Source: Limnoperna fortunei (lineage: Eukaryota; Mollusca; Bivalvia; Mytilida; Modiolidae). From it: a stretch of DNA of 64,000 bases. Location: the NCBI GenBank assembly GCA_944474755.1, contig OX104114.1:21909220-21973219 (forward strand), written 5' to 3'. Below, piece after piece: positions 15,510 through 26,900 of this stretch; position 1 is the first letter of the stretch, and every line of letters starts with the position of its first letter. The notes beneath the pieces were generated by a model. That model saw nothing but the letters and a program-made list of their open reading frames with translations, was not told the DNA's origin and searched no databases. The translations under genes were made by a program, and so were the position numbers.

Positions 15510-17830
15510 TACAACAAAATTTCGGAACAGTGTTGACCATTACAACAATAGTCAGAACAGAGTTAATCATCACAACAAATGTCAGAACAGTGTTGACCAT
15601 TAAAACAATTGTGAGAACAGTGTTGATCATTACAACAAAATTTCGGAACAGTGTTGACCATTACAACAATAGTCAGAACAGAGTTGATCATCACAACAAA
15701 TGTCAGAACAGTGTTGACCATTACAACAATTGTGAGAACAGTGTTGATCATTACAACAAAATTTCGGAACAGTGTTGACCATTACAAAAATAGTCAAAAC
15801 AGAGTTGATCATTACAACAATTGTAAGAACAGTGTTGATCATAACAACAATTGTCAGAACAGTGTTGACCATTACAACAATTGTCAGAACTGTTTTGATC
15901 GCTTACAACAATTGTCAGAACAGTGTTGATCATTACAAAAATTGTCAGAACAGTGTTGACCATTACAACAATTGTCAGAACAGCGTTAATCACCAAAACA
16001 ATAATCAGAACAGTGTTGATCATTACAACAAAATTTCGGAACAGTGTTGATCACCACAACAATTGTCAGAACAGTGTTGATCATTACAACAACTGTCAGA
16101 ACAGCGTTGATCATTACAACAATTGTGAGAACAGTGCTGATCACCACAACAATAGTCATAACAGTGTTGATCATTACAACAATTGTCAGAACAGTGTTGA
16201 TCGCTTACAACAATTGTCAGAACAGTGTTGATTATTACAACAATTGTCAGAACAGTGTTGATCACCATAACAATTGTCAGAACATGGTTGATCACCACAA
16301 CAATTATCAGAACAGTGTTTATTATTACAACAATTGTCAGAACAGTGTTGATCATTACAACAATTGTCAGAACAGTGTTGATCATTACAACAATTGTCAG
16401 AACAGTGTTTATCATTACAACAATTGTCAGAACAGTGTTGATCATTACAACAATTGCCAGAACAGTGTTTACCACTACAACAATTGTCATAACAGTGTTG
16501 ATCATTACAACAATTGTCAGAACAATGTTGATCATTACAACAATTGTCAGAACAGTGTTGATCATTACAACAATTGTGAGAACAGTGTTGATCACCACAA
16601 CAATTGTCAGAACAGTGTTGATCACCAGAGTAATTGTCAGAACAGTGGGTATCATTACAATAATTGTCAGAACAGTGTTGATCACCACAACAATTGTCAG
16701 AACAGTGTTGATCATCACAGCAATTGTCGGAGCAGTGTTGATCATTACAACACTTTTGCGAACAGTGTTGATGATTGCAACAATTGTCAGAACAGTGTTG
16801 ATCATAACAACAATTGTCAGAAAATTGTTAATCACTTACAAGAATTGTCAGAATAGTGTTGATCATTACAACAATTTTGTCGGAACAGTGTTGATCACCA
16901 CAACATTTCTCGGAGCAGTGTTGATCATTGCAACAATTGTCAGAACAGTGTTGATCGCTTACAACAATTGTCAGAACAGTGTTGATCGCTTACAACAATT
17001 GTCAAAACAGTGTTGATCACCCCAATAATTGTCATAACAGTGTTGATCATGGTAGCAATTGTCATAAAAGTGTTGATCACCACAACATTTCTCGAAGCAG
17101 TGTTGATCATTGCAACAATTGTCAGAACAGTGTTGATCACCACAACAATTGTCAGAACAGTGTTGATCGCTTACAACAATTGTCAGAACAGTGTTGATCG
17201 CTTACAACAAATGTCAAAACAGTGTTGATCACCACACCAATTGTCAGAACAGGGTTGATTGCTTACAACAATTATCGGAACAGTGTTGATCGCCACAACA
17301 ATTGTCGGACCTGTATTGGTTACTACAACAATTGTCAGAACAGTGTGGATCACTACAACAATTACCGGAACAGTGTTGATCACCACAATTGTCAGAACTG
17401 CGTTGATCATTGCAACAATTTTTTGAACAGTGTTGATCACCAAAACAATTGTCAGAACAGTATAGATCATCACAACAATTTTCAGAACAATGTTGACCAT
17501 TACAACAATAGTCAGAACAGAGTTAATCATCACAACAAATGTCAGAACAGTGTTGACCATTAAAACATTTGTGAGAACAGTGTTGATCATTACAACAAAA
17601 TTTCGGAACAGTGTTGACCATTACAACAATAGTCAGAACAGAGTTGATCATCACAACAAATGTCAGAACAGTGTTGACCATTACAACAATTGTTAGAACA
17701 GTGGTGATCATTAAAACAAAATTTCGGAACAGTGTTGACCATTACAAAAATAGTCAAAACAGAGTTGATCATTACAACAATTGTAAGAACAGTGTTGATC
17801 ATTACAACAAAATTTCGGAACAGTGTTGAC
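15510..17830. repeat. 121-bp four-unit subrepeat blocks
   Basis: A composite of four 30-bp units marked by AAAATTTCGGAACAGTG recurs at a 121-bp period: three copies around 15,518-15,880 and again around 17,480-17,820. In these units GTTGACCATT replaces GTTGATCATT. The extra base shifts the reading frame with every copy. Confidence 0.8.
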
Positions 17831-17973
17831 CATTACAAAAATAGTCAAAACAAAGTTGATCATTACAACAATTGTAAGGACAGTGTTGATCATAACAACA
17901 ATTGTCAGAACAGTGTTGACCATTACAACAATTATCAGAACTGTTTTGATCGCTTACAACAATTGTCAGAACA

Positions 17974-20900
17974 GTGTTGATCATTACAACAATTGTCAGA
18001 ACAGTGTTGACCATTACAACAATTGTCAGAACAGCGTTGATCACCACAACAATTATCAGAACAGTGTTGATCATTACAACAAAATTTCGGAACAGTGTTG
18101 ATCACCACAACAATTGTCAGAACAGTGTTGATCATTACAACAACTGTCAGAACAGCGTTGATCATTACAACAATTGTGAGAACAGTGTTGATCACCACAA
18201 CAATAGTCATAACAGTGTTGATCATAACAACAATTGTCAGAACAGTGTTGATCGCTTACAACAATTTTCAGAACAGTGTTGATCACCACAACAATTGTCA
18301 TCAGAACAGTGTTGATCACCACAACAATTGTCGGAACAGTGTCGATCACTTACAACAATTGTTAAAACAGTGTTGATCACCAGAGCAATAGTGTTTATTA
18401 TTACAACAATTGTCAGAACAGTGTTGAGCACCACAACAATTGTCAGAAATTGGTTAATCACTTACAAGATTTGTCAGAAAAGTGTTGATCATTACAACAA
18501 TTGTCGGAACAGTGTTGATCACCACAACATTTGTCGGAGCAGTGTTGATCATTACAACAATGGTCAGAACAGTGTTGATCACCACAACAATTGTCATCAG
18601 AACAGTATTGATCACCACAACAATTGTCGGAACAGTGTTGATCACTTACAACAATTGTTAAAACAGTGTTGATCACCAGAACAATTGTCAGAACAGCGTT
18701 TATCATTACAACAATTGTCAGAACAGTGTTGATCACTTACAACAATTGTCAGAACAGTGTTGATCACCAGAGCAATTGTCAGAACAGTGTTTATCATTAC
18801 AACAATTGTCAGAACAGTGTTGATCATTACAACAATTGCCAGAACAGTGTTTACCACTACAACCATTGTCATAACAGTGTTGATCATTACAACAAATGTC
18901 AGAACAATGTTGATCATTACAACAATTGTCAGAACAGTATTGATCATTACAACAATTGTCAGAACAGTGTTGATCACCACAACAATTGTCAGAACAGTGT
19001 TGATCACCAGAGTAATTGTCAGAACAGTGGTTATCATTACAACAATTGTCAGAACAGTGTTGATCACCACAACAATTGTCAGAACAGTGTTGATCATCAC
19101 AGCAATTGTCGGAGCAGTGTTGATCATTACAACACTTTTGCGAACAGTGTTGATGATTGCAACAATTGTCAGAACAGTGTTGATCATAACAACAATTGTC
19201 AGAAAATTGTTAATCACTTACAAGAATTGTCAGAATAGTGTTGATCATTACAACAATTGTCGGAACAGTGTTGATCACCACAACATTTCTCGGAGCAGTG
19301 TTGATCATTGCAACAATTGTGAGAACAGTGTTGATCACCACAACAATTGTCAAAACAGTGTTGATCACCCCAACAATTGTCATAACAGTGTTGATCATGG
19401 TAGCAATTGTCATAAAAGTGTTGATCACCACACCAATTGTCAGAACAGTGTTGATTGCTTACAACAATTATCGGAACAGTGTTGATCGCCACAACAATTG
19501 TCGGACCTGTATTGGTTACTACAACAATTATCGGAACAGTGTTGATCGCCACAACAATCGGCGGACCTGTATTGGTTACCACAACAATTATCGGAACAGT
19601 GTTGATCGCCACAACAATCGGCGGACCTGTATTGGTTACTACAACAATTGTCAGAACAGTGTGGATCACTACAACAATTGTCAGAACAGTGTGGATCATT
19701 ACAACAATTGTCAGAACAGTGTGGATCACTACAACAATTACCGGAACAGTGTTGATCATTACAACAAAATTTCGGAACAGTGTTGATCACCACAACAATT
19801 GTCAGAACAGTGTTGATCATTACAACAACTGTCAGAACAGCGTTGATCATTACAACAATTATCAGAACAGTGTTGATCATTACAACAATTGTCAGAACAG
19901 TGTTGACCATTACAACAATTGTCAGAACAGCGTTGATCACCACAACAATTATCAGAACAGTGTTGATCATTACAACAAAATTTCGGAACAGTGTTGATCA
20001 CCACAACAATTGTCAGAACAGTGTTGATCATGACAACAACTGTCAGAACAGCGTTGATCATTACAACAATTGTGAGAACAGTGTTGATCACCACAACAAT
20101 AGTCATAACAGTGTTGATCATTACAACAATTGTCAGAACAGTGTTGATCGCATACAACAATTGTCAGAACAGTGTTGATCACCACAGCAATTGTCATCAG
20201 AACAGTGTTGATCACCACAACAATTGTCGGAACAGTGTCGATCACTTACAACAATTGTTAAAACAGTATTGATCACCAGAGCAATTGTCAGAACAGTGTT
20301 TATTATTACAACAATTGTCAGAACAGTGTTGAGCACCACAACAATTGTCAGAAATTTGTTAATCACCTACAAGATTTGTCAGAACAGTGTTGATCATTAC
20401 AACAATTGTCGGAACAGTGTTGATCACCACAACATTTGTCGGAGCAGTGTTGATCATTACAACAATGGTCAGAACAGTGTTGATCACCACAACAATTGTC
20501 ATCAGAACAGTGTTGATCACCACAACAATTGTCGGAACAGTGTCGATCACTTACAACAATTGTTAAAACAGTGTTGATCACCAGAACAATTGTCAGAACA
20601 GCGTTTATCATTACAAAAATTGTCAGAACAGTGTTGATCACTTACAACAATTGTCAGAACAGTGTTGATCACCAGAGCAATTGTCAGGACAGTGTTTGTC
20701 ATTACAACAATTGTCAGAACAGTGTTGATCATTCCAACAGTTGCCAGAACAGTGTTTACCACTACAACCATTGTCATAACAGTGTTGATCATTACAACAA
20801 TTGTCAGAACAATGTTGATCATTACAACAATTGTCAGAACAGTATTGATCATTACAACAATTGTCAGAACAGTGTTGATCACCACAACAATTGTCAGAAC

Positions 20901-21720
20901 AGTGTTGATCACCAGAGTAATTGTCAGAACAGTGGTTATCATTACAACAATTGTCAGAACAGTGTTGATCACCACAACAATTGTCAGAACAGTGTTGATC
21001 ATCACAGCAATTGTCGGAGCAGTGTTGATCATTACAACACTTTTGCGAACAGTGTTGATGATTGCAACAATTGTCAGAACAGTGTTGATCATAACAACAA
21101 TTGTCAGAAAATTGTTAATCACTTACAAGAATTGTCAGAATAGTGTTGATCATTACAACAATTGTCGGAACAGTGTTGATCACCACAACATTTCTCGGAG
21201 CAGTGTTGATCATTGCAACAATTGTCAGAACAGTGTTGATCACCACAACAATTGTCAGAACAGTGTTGATCGATTACAACAATTGTCAGAACAGTGTTGA
21301 TCGCTTACAACAATTGTCAAAACAGTGTTGATCACCCCAACAATTGTCATAACCGTGTTGATCATGGTAGCAATTGTCATAAAAGTGTTGATCACCACAC
21401 CAATTGTCAGAACAGTGTTGATTGCTTACAACAATTATCGGAACAGTTTTGATCGCCACAACAATTGCCGGACCTGTATTGGTTACTACAACAATTATCG
21501 GAACAGTGTTTTCATCGCCACAACAATCGGCGGACCTGTATTGGTTACCACAAAAATTATCGGAACAGTGTTGATCGCCACAACAATCGGCGGACCTGTA
21601 TTGGTTACTACAACAATTGTCAGAACAGTGTGGATCACTACAACAATTGTCAGAACAGTGTGGATCATTACAACAATTGTCAGAACAGTGTGGATCACTA
21701 CAACAATTACCGGAACAGTG
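17974..21720. repeat. About 1.9-kb higher-order repeat, two copies
   Basis: Sequence from about 17,974 is repeated from about 19,870 with an offset of 1,896, becoming 1,905 after about 18,700. Shared landmarks are the CATCAGAACAG 33-bp unit, the CTTACAAGATTTG unit and the CTTTTGCGAACAG unit. Confidence 0.8.
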
Positions 21721-21839
21721 TTGATCACCACAATTGTCAGGACTGCGTTGATCATTGCAACAATTTTTTGAACAGTGTTGATCACCAAAACAATTGTCAG
21801 AACAGTATAGATCATCACAACAATTTTAAGAACAGTGTT

Positions 21840-22390
21840 GATCGCTTACAACAATTGTCGGAACAGTGTTGATCGCCACAACAATCGGCGGACCTGTGTT
21901 GGTCACAACAACAATTGTCAGAACAATGTTGATCACCACAACAATTGTCAGAACAGTGTTGATCACCACAACAATTATCAGAACAGTGTTGATCATCACA
22001 ACAATTGTCAGAACAGTGTTGATTGCTTACAACAATTGTCGGAACAGTGTTGATCGCCACAACAATCGGCGGACCTGTGTTGGTCACAACAACAATTGTC
22101 AGAACAATGTTGATCACCACAACAATTATCAGAACAGTGTTGATCACCACAACAATTATCAGAACAGTGTTGATCATCACAACAATTGTCAGAACAGTGT
22201 TGATCGCTTACAACAATTGTCGGAACAGTGTTGATCGCCACAACAATCGGCGGACCTGTGTTGGTCACAACAACAATTGTCAGAACAATGTTGATCACCA
22301 CAACAATTATCAGAACAGTGTTGATCACCACAACAATTGTCAGAACAGTGTTGATTGCTTACAACAATTATCGAAACAGTGTTGATCGCC
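21840..22390. repeat. 181-bp six-unit subrepeat, three copies
   Basis: The composite containing AATCGGCGGACCTGTGTTGG occurs at about 21,883, 22,064 and 22,245, a spacing of 181 bp. It is enriched in CpG-containing variant units compared with the rest of the array. Confidence 0.8.
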
Positions 22391-23790
22391 ACAACAAGTG
22401 TCGGACCTGTATTGGTTATACAACAATTGTCAGAACAGTGTGGATCACTACAAAAATTGTCAGAACAGTTTTGATCATTACAGCAAAATTTCGGAACAGT
22501 GTTGATCAGCACATAACAGTGTTGATCATTACAACAATTGTCGGAACAGTGATGATCACTTACAACAATTGTCAGAACAGTGTTGATCATAACAACAATT
22601 GTCAGAACAGTGTTGACCATTACAACAAACGTCAGAACAGTGATGATCGCTTACAACAATTGTCAGAACAGTGTTGATCATTACAACAATTGTCAAAACA
22701 GCGTTGACCATTACAACAATTGTAGGAACAGCGTTGATCACCACAACAATTGTCAGAACATTTTTGATCATTACAACAAAATTTCGGAACAGTGTTGATC
22801 ACCACATAACAGTGTTGATCATTACAACAATTGTCAGAACAGTTTTGATCGCTTACAACAATTGTCAGAACAGTTTTGATCATTATAACAATTGTCAGAA
22901 GAGTGTTGTCCATTACAACAATTGTCGAAACAGTGTTAGTCACTTACAACATTGTCAGAACAGTGTTGATCACCACAACAATTGTCAGAAATTTGTTAAT
23001 CACTTACAAGAATTGTCAGAACAGTGTTGATCATTACAACAATTGTCGGAACAGTGTTGATCACCACAACATTTCTCAGAACAGTGTTGATCACCAGAAC
23101 AATTGTCAGAACAGTGTTGATCACCACAACAATTGTCAGAACAGTGTTGATCACCACAACAATTGTCAGAACAGTGTTGGTCACCACAACAATTGTCAGA
23201 ACAGTGTTGATCATTACAACAATTGTCAGAACAGCGTTGATCACCAGAGCAATTGTCAGAACAGTGTTTATCATTACAACAATTGTCAGAACAGTGTTGA
23301 TCACCACATCAATTGTCAGAACAGTGTTGATCACCAGAGCAATTGTCAGAACAGTGTTTATCATTACAACAATTGTCAGAACAGTGTTGATCATTGGAAA
23401 AATTGTCAGAACAGTGTTTACCACAGCAATTGTCAGAAAGTTGTGAATCATTTACAAGAATTTTGAACAGTGTTGATCATTACAACAATTATCAGAACAG
23501 TGTTGATCACCACAACAGTTGTCAGAACAGTGTTGATCACCACAACAATTATCAGAACAGTGTTGATCCCTTTCAACAATTGTCAGAACAGTGTTGTCCA
23601 TTACAACAATTGTCAGAACAGTGTTAATCACCACAACAATTGTCAGAACATGGTTGATCATTACAACAATTGTCAGAACAGTGTTGATCATTACAACAAT
23701 TGTAAATTATGTTGATTTTTAAACATTAGAAAAACTTTATAAATCAGTAGAAAATGATTTCTGTATGGGACAAATGTAGACTGTAGTATA

Positions 23791-23796
23791 TTTATT
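23791..23796 (-). terminator. Poly(A) signal AATAAA of the LU-mucin gene
   Basis: AATAAA on the minus strand, about 112 nt after the TGA at 23,908. Cleavage would fall near 23,770, about 65 bp from the last satellite unit. Confidence 0.6.
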
Positions 23797-23907
23797 TAAA
23801 TTGCCATAATTATATCTATAATATTGTTTCAAAAATGTGTTTTTCAAAGAAATGATGTTATTCGAAAAATATAAAGATTAGCTTAAATTTTATAATTTAA
23901 GTAATAT

Positions 23908-23933
23908 TCAAATTGAAGCTTTATAAAGGGTAC
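23908..23933 (-). CDS. Exon 12: last seven codons and stop
   Basis: A long pyrimidine-rich acceptor (CTCATTCCATCAG) precedes GT ACC CTT and a TGA at 23,908-23,910. The split codon with exon 11 makes Ser, then TLYKASI and stop. The short hydrophilic tail has no transmembrane or GPI-type hydrophobic end, so the product is predicted to be secreted rather than anchored. Confidence 0.72.
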
Positions 23934-26900
23934 CTGATGGAATGAGTTTTTGAATAAGGAAAATAACATTATCATAAAAACTCAGTTTTAAGCCAAAACT
24001 ACTGACGGAATAAATTGACACAGAGCAAGAACTATAAATTATAAATACATACACAATATGAATAGAAAGGGTTGTTGATTTAGTAAAATAAAAACGATAT
24101 ATTATGATTAGAAAATTAGATGATTTGTATAACACTTACTTGGTTTTAGAGGTGTAGTGGTAGCTGGGGTTGTAGTTGTAGGCGTTGGTGTGGTAGTAGG
24201 TATTGGTGTGGTAGTAGGTATTGGTGTGGTAGTAGGCATTGGTGTAGTTGTAGGCGTTGGTGTGGTAGTAGGCATTGGTGTGGTAGTAGGCATTGGTGTG
24301 GTAGTAGGTATTGGTGTGGTAGTAGGTATTGGTGTGGTAGTAGGTATTGGTGTGGTAGTAGGCATTGGTGTGGTAGTAGGTGTTGGTGTGGTAGTAGGTG
24401 TTGGTGTGGTAGTAGGTATTGGTGTGGTAGTAGGTATTGGTGTGGTAGTAGGTGTTGGTGTGGTAGTAGGTGTTGGTGTGGTAGTAGGTATTGGTGTGGT
24501 AGTAGGTATTGGTGTGGTAGTAGGTATTGGTGTGGTAGTAGGTATTGGTGTGGTAGTAGGTGTTGGTGTGGTAGTAGGTATTGGTGTGGTAGTAGGTATT
24601 GGTGTGGTAGTAGGTATTGGTGTGGTAGTAGGCGTTGGTGTGGTAGTTGGCGTTGTTGTAGTAAGAATTGGTGTGGTAGTAGGTATTGGTGTGGTAGTAG
24701 GTGTTTGTGTGGTAGTAGGCGTTGGTGTGGTAGTTGGCGTTGTTGTAGTAAGAATTGGTGTGGTAGTTGGCATTGGTGTGGTAGTAGGGATTGGTGGGGT
24801 AGTTGGCGTTGGTGTAGTAGTTGGCGTTGGTGTGGTTTTTGGAGGTGTTGTGGTAGTTGGCGTCGGTGTGGTTGCTGGAGTTGTGGTAGTTGGCGTTGGT
24901 GTAGTAGTAGGTATTGTTGTAGCAGTTGGAGTTGGTGTGGTTGTTGGAGTTGGGGAAGTAGTTGACATTGGTGTTGTAGTATGTATTGATGTAGGTATTG
25001 GAGTTGATTCTAAGGTTGAGGGCATTGTCACTTCCGGCATTGTTGGTTCTTGTGGTGTCGTTGTTGGTAATGGTGCTGTGGATAAATAGTTATGGAATTG
25101 GAATTTGAGAAGTACTTACTTAAATTTTACAAGGAAGCAAATTATATCTTTTGAATGCGCACGTTACACAATACACCTGTTACAAATGTCATTAGCATAT
25201 ATAGGCAAAGTAATTTTACTTAAAAATGACTTCCTGATAATAAGCTTCATATAAGTATATTTTTTCTGTTTATGTTATTATCCCATAGTTTACTTTGCAA
25301 TTCAATCAACAGAAGTTATAGATGATATTTTTGTAAACCGTAGTTGTAATTGGGCAGCCGTTCCGGCAAAAATAAACAAAAATAAAAACAGACATAAAAT
25401 TTTACTAAAAGAAATTAAAAGATAAAAAACAGACGTTTTATGAAACTGACGGACAAAATACAAGATCTAACAGACGCTAGAGCATAGTTCTGATTAGTTT
25501 GAAAGAAGTCCAAGTTATGTATCACAAACACACTTAAATTGAGAATAATTTCTGTGAAGGAAATGTCAACAAAAGAGCTGATATATAGCAGCGATAGTGT
25601 GTATTCACTCTTTAGAATCCAGAGTTACATGCATCACTGCAAAATATAGCTATCAATAATATGATCAAAATCCAAAATTTTAAAAATCAGCTGTTATGCT
25701 TGCTCGGTATACTACGTTAGTTAGTGGCATAGTAACATAGTATACGGAGCAAACATAACCAGATTGGGTCAAAGTATCTCTGATTTGCATGCGTTTTTTT
25801 CTGTATTTTTTAAATAGGGGATTTATAACATTTTACTTTTGATCAGTTTAAATGCAGGTCCATATATAGCCCATTAGGAAAGTTATATCCACAATCAAGA
25901 TGTCATTTAATGACAATTATATCATGGGAGTTCCTTGATTGATTCTAAGGTCACTAGGAGTATGGTAAGTTCATAGTTAACACAAAAAATGGACAAATAA
26001 CAAGCACAGAGCCTTAAATAGGATTAGATACACACTTATATTACGGTAACATATAATTGGAGAGTACATGGGAACTCTAAATTTGCTCAGGTTCTTTTTC
26101 GGGAGAGACTTATTCTCTTATTTTATTGTGTGTAATATTCTCTTGAACAGTACCGTCTCCATAGCTTGGAATAAATAAAGTATTGCAAGATTTAGTTGTC
26201 TACGTCACAACTAAAGTTTATCTCAAAACTAAATATTGTTTTTTTCCATTGTAAATCATTCATCAAATGTAATTTGGGAACTATGTTATTAAATTTTTTT
26301 ATGTAGACTTTGGAAAGAAAAACAAAGACAGTACATGTATTTAAAAAAATCAATAATTTTTCATTGTCAAAACTGCTACGTATTGCATATTGAAAATCAT
26401 TTTGTCATTAATTTTACAGTATTTGCAATTAATAATTGATTGATGTTGTATTTGTTTTGTCTCGCCAGTGACTACAGTTGCTGGAGGCGAGATATACATA
26501 TGGGAATCTGGCGGTGGCAACATAAACACTTAAGCTTCAATTATGAAAACATAAATGAGACACTTACTGCAAATCATGAATAAAATGATATAAATGATAT
26601 AAAACAAAAATATTACAAACCTGTTACTGAAAATTTTATTAAGAAGCAAGTTATGAAACTATTTTAATAGTTATGACGCAGAAATTGTTGTTATCTTTAG
26701 AAACCCGTTAAAATTACATCGATACGTTTATTCTTTCAAAAGTTATAGCAAAAAATATACCGAAGAACCCTTAAGGTTTTTTCCACCCTTCCGCGGATTA
26801 AGGACTCCAGATAAAGCGTCGCCACGACTCTAGCGTCTGTTAGTTCTTTTTTTTTTTGTCCGTCTGTTTTTAAAAAAGTCTGTTTTTATCTTTCAACCTC

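Larger units (their letters stand above)
1..23705. repeat. 30-bp satellite array with nested higher-order repeats (left-truncated)
   Basis: The whole stretch is made of about 30-bp units whose conserved parts read CAGAACAGTGTTGATCA and ACAATTGT, joined by a variable 5-6 nt (CCAC, TTAC, CTAC, CAAC, GCTTA). Each unit holds two palindromes, ACAATTGT and TGATCA. Because 30 is a multiple of three and the unit lacks stops in most frames, long repetitive open frames occur on both strands. These are broken by units of 29, 31, 32 and 33 bp and by higher-order periods that are not multiples of three, so the array is read as non-coding. It ends abruptly in unique AT-rich DNA near 23,705 and continues beyond the left edge. 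I do not recognise the family. Confidence 0.97.

Noticed and set aside
1..23705. Dozens of long open frames giving decapeptide repeats (Cys-Gly-Asp-Gln-His, Thr-Ile-Val-Arg and similar) on both strands
   Set aside because: They follow automatically from a 30-bp unit with few stops. They occur in several frames at once and are cut by odd-length units and by HOR periods that are not multiples of three. No start, splice or codon pattern favours one.
1..23705. CRISPR-like array
   Set aside because: The repeats are directly contiguous with no unique spacers, and the genome is eukaryotic.
23908..24135. A 75-codon minus-strand frame as an independent gene
   Set aside because: Its last eight codons are the terminal exon of the LU-mucin gene; the rest is intron 11 read through.
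24157..25089. 310-residue Gly/Val-repeat (silk- or elastin-like) frame on the plus strand
   Set aside because: It is the complement of the Thr/Pro exon. Only the minus strand has a matching acceptor, donor and phase with neighbouring exons.
26560..26640. Hydrophobic candidate exon with a GTAAGT donor in intron 10
   Set aside because: Open only in a phase that does not follow from exon 10; the hydrophobicity is explained by AT-rich codons.
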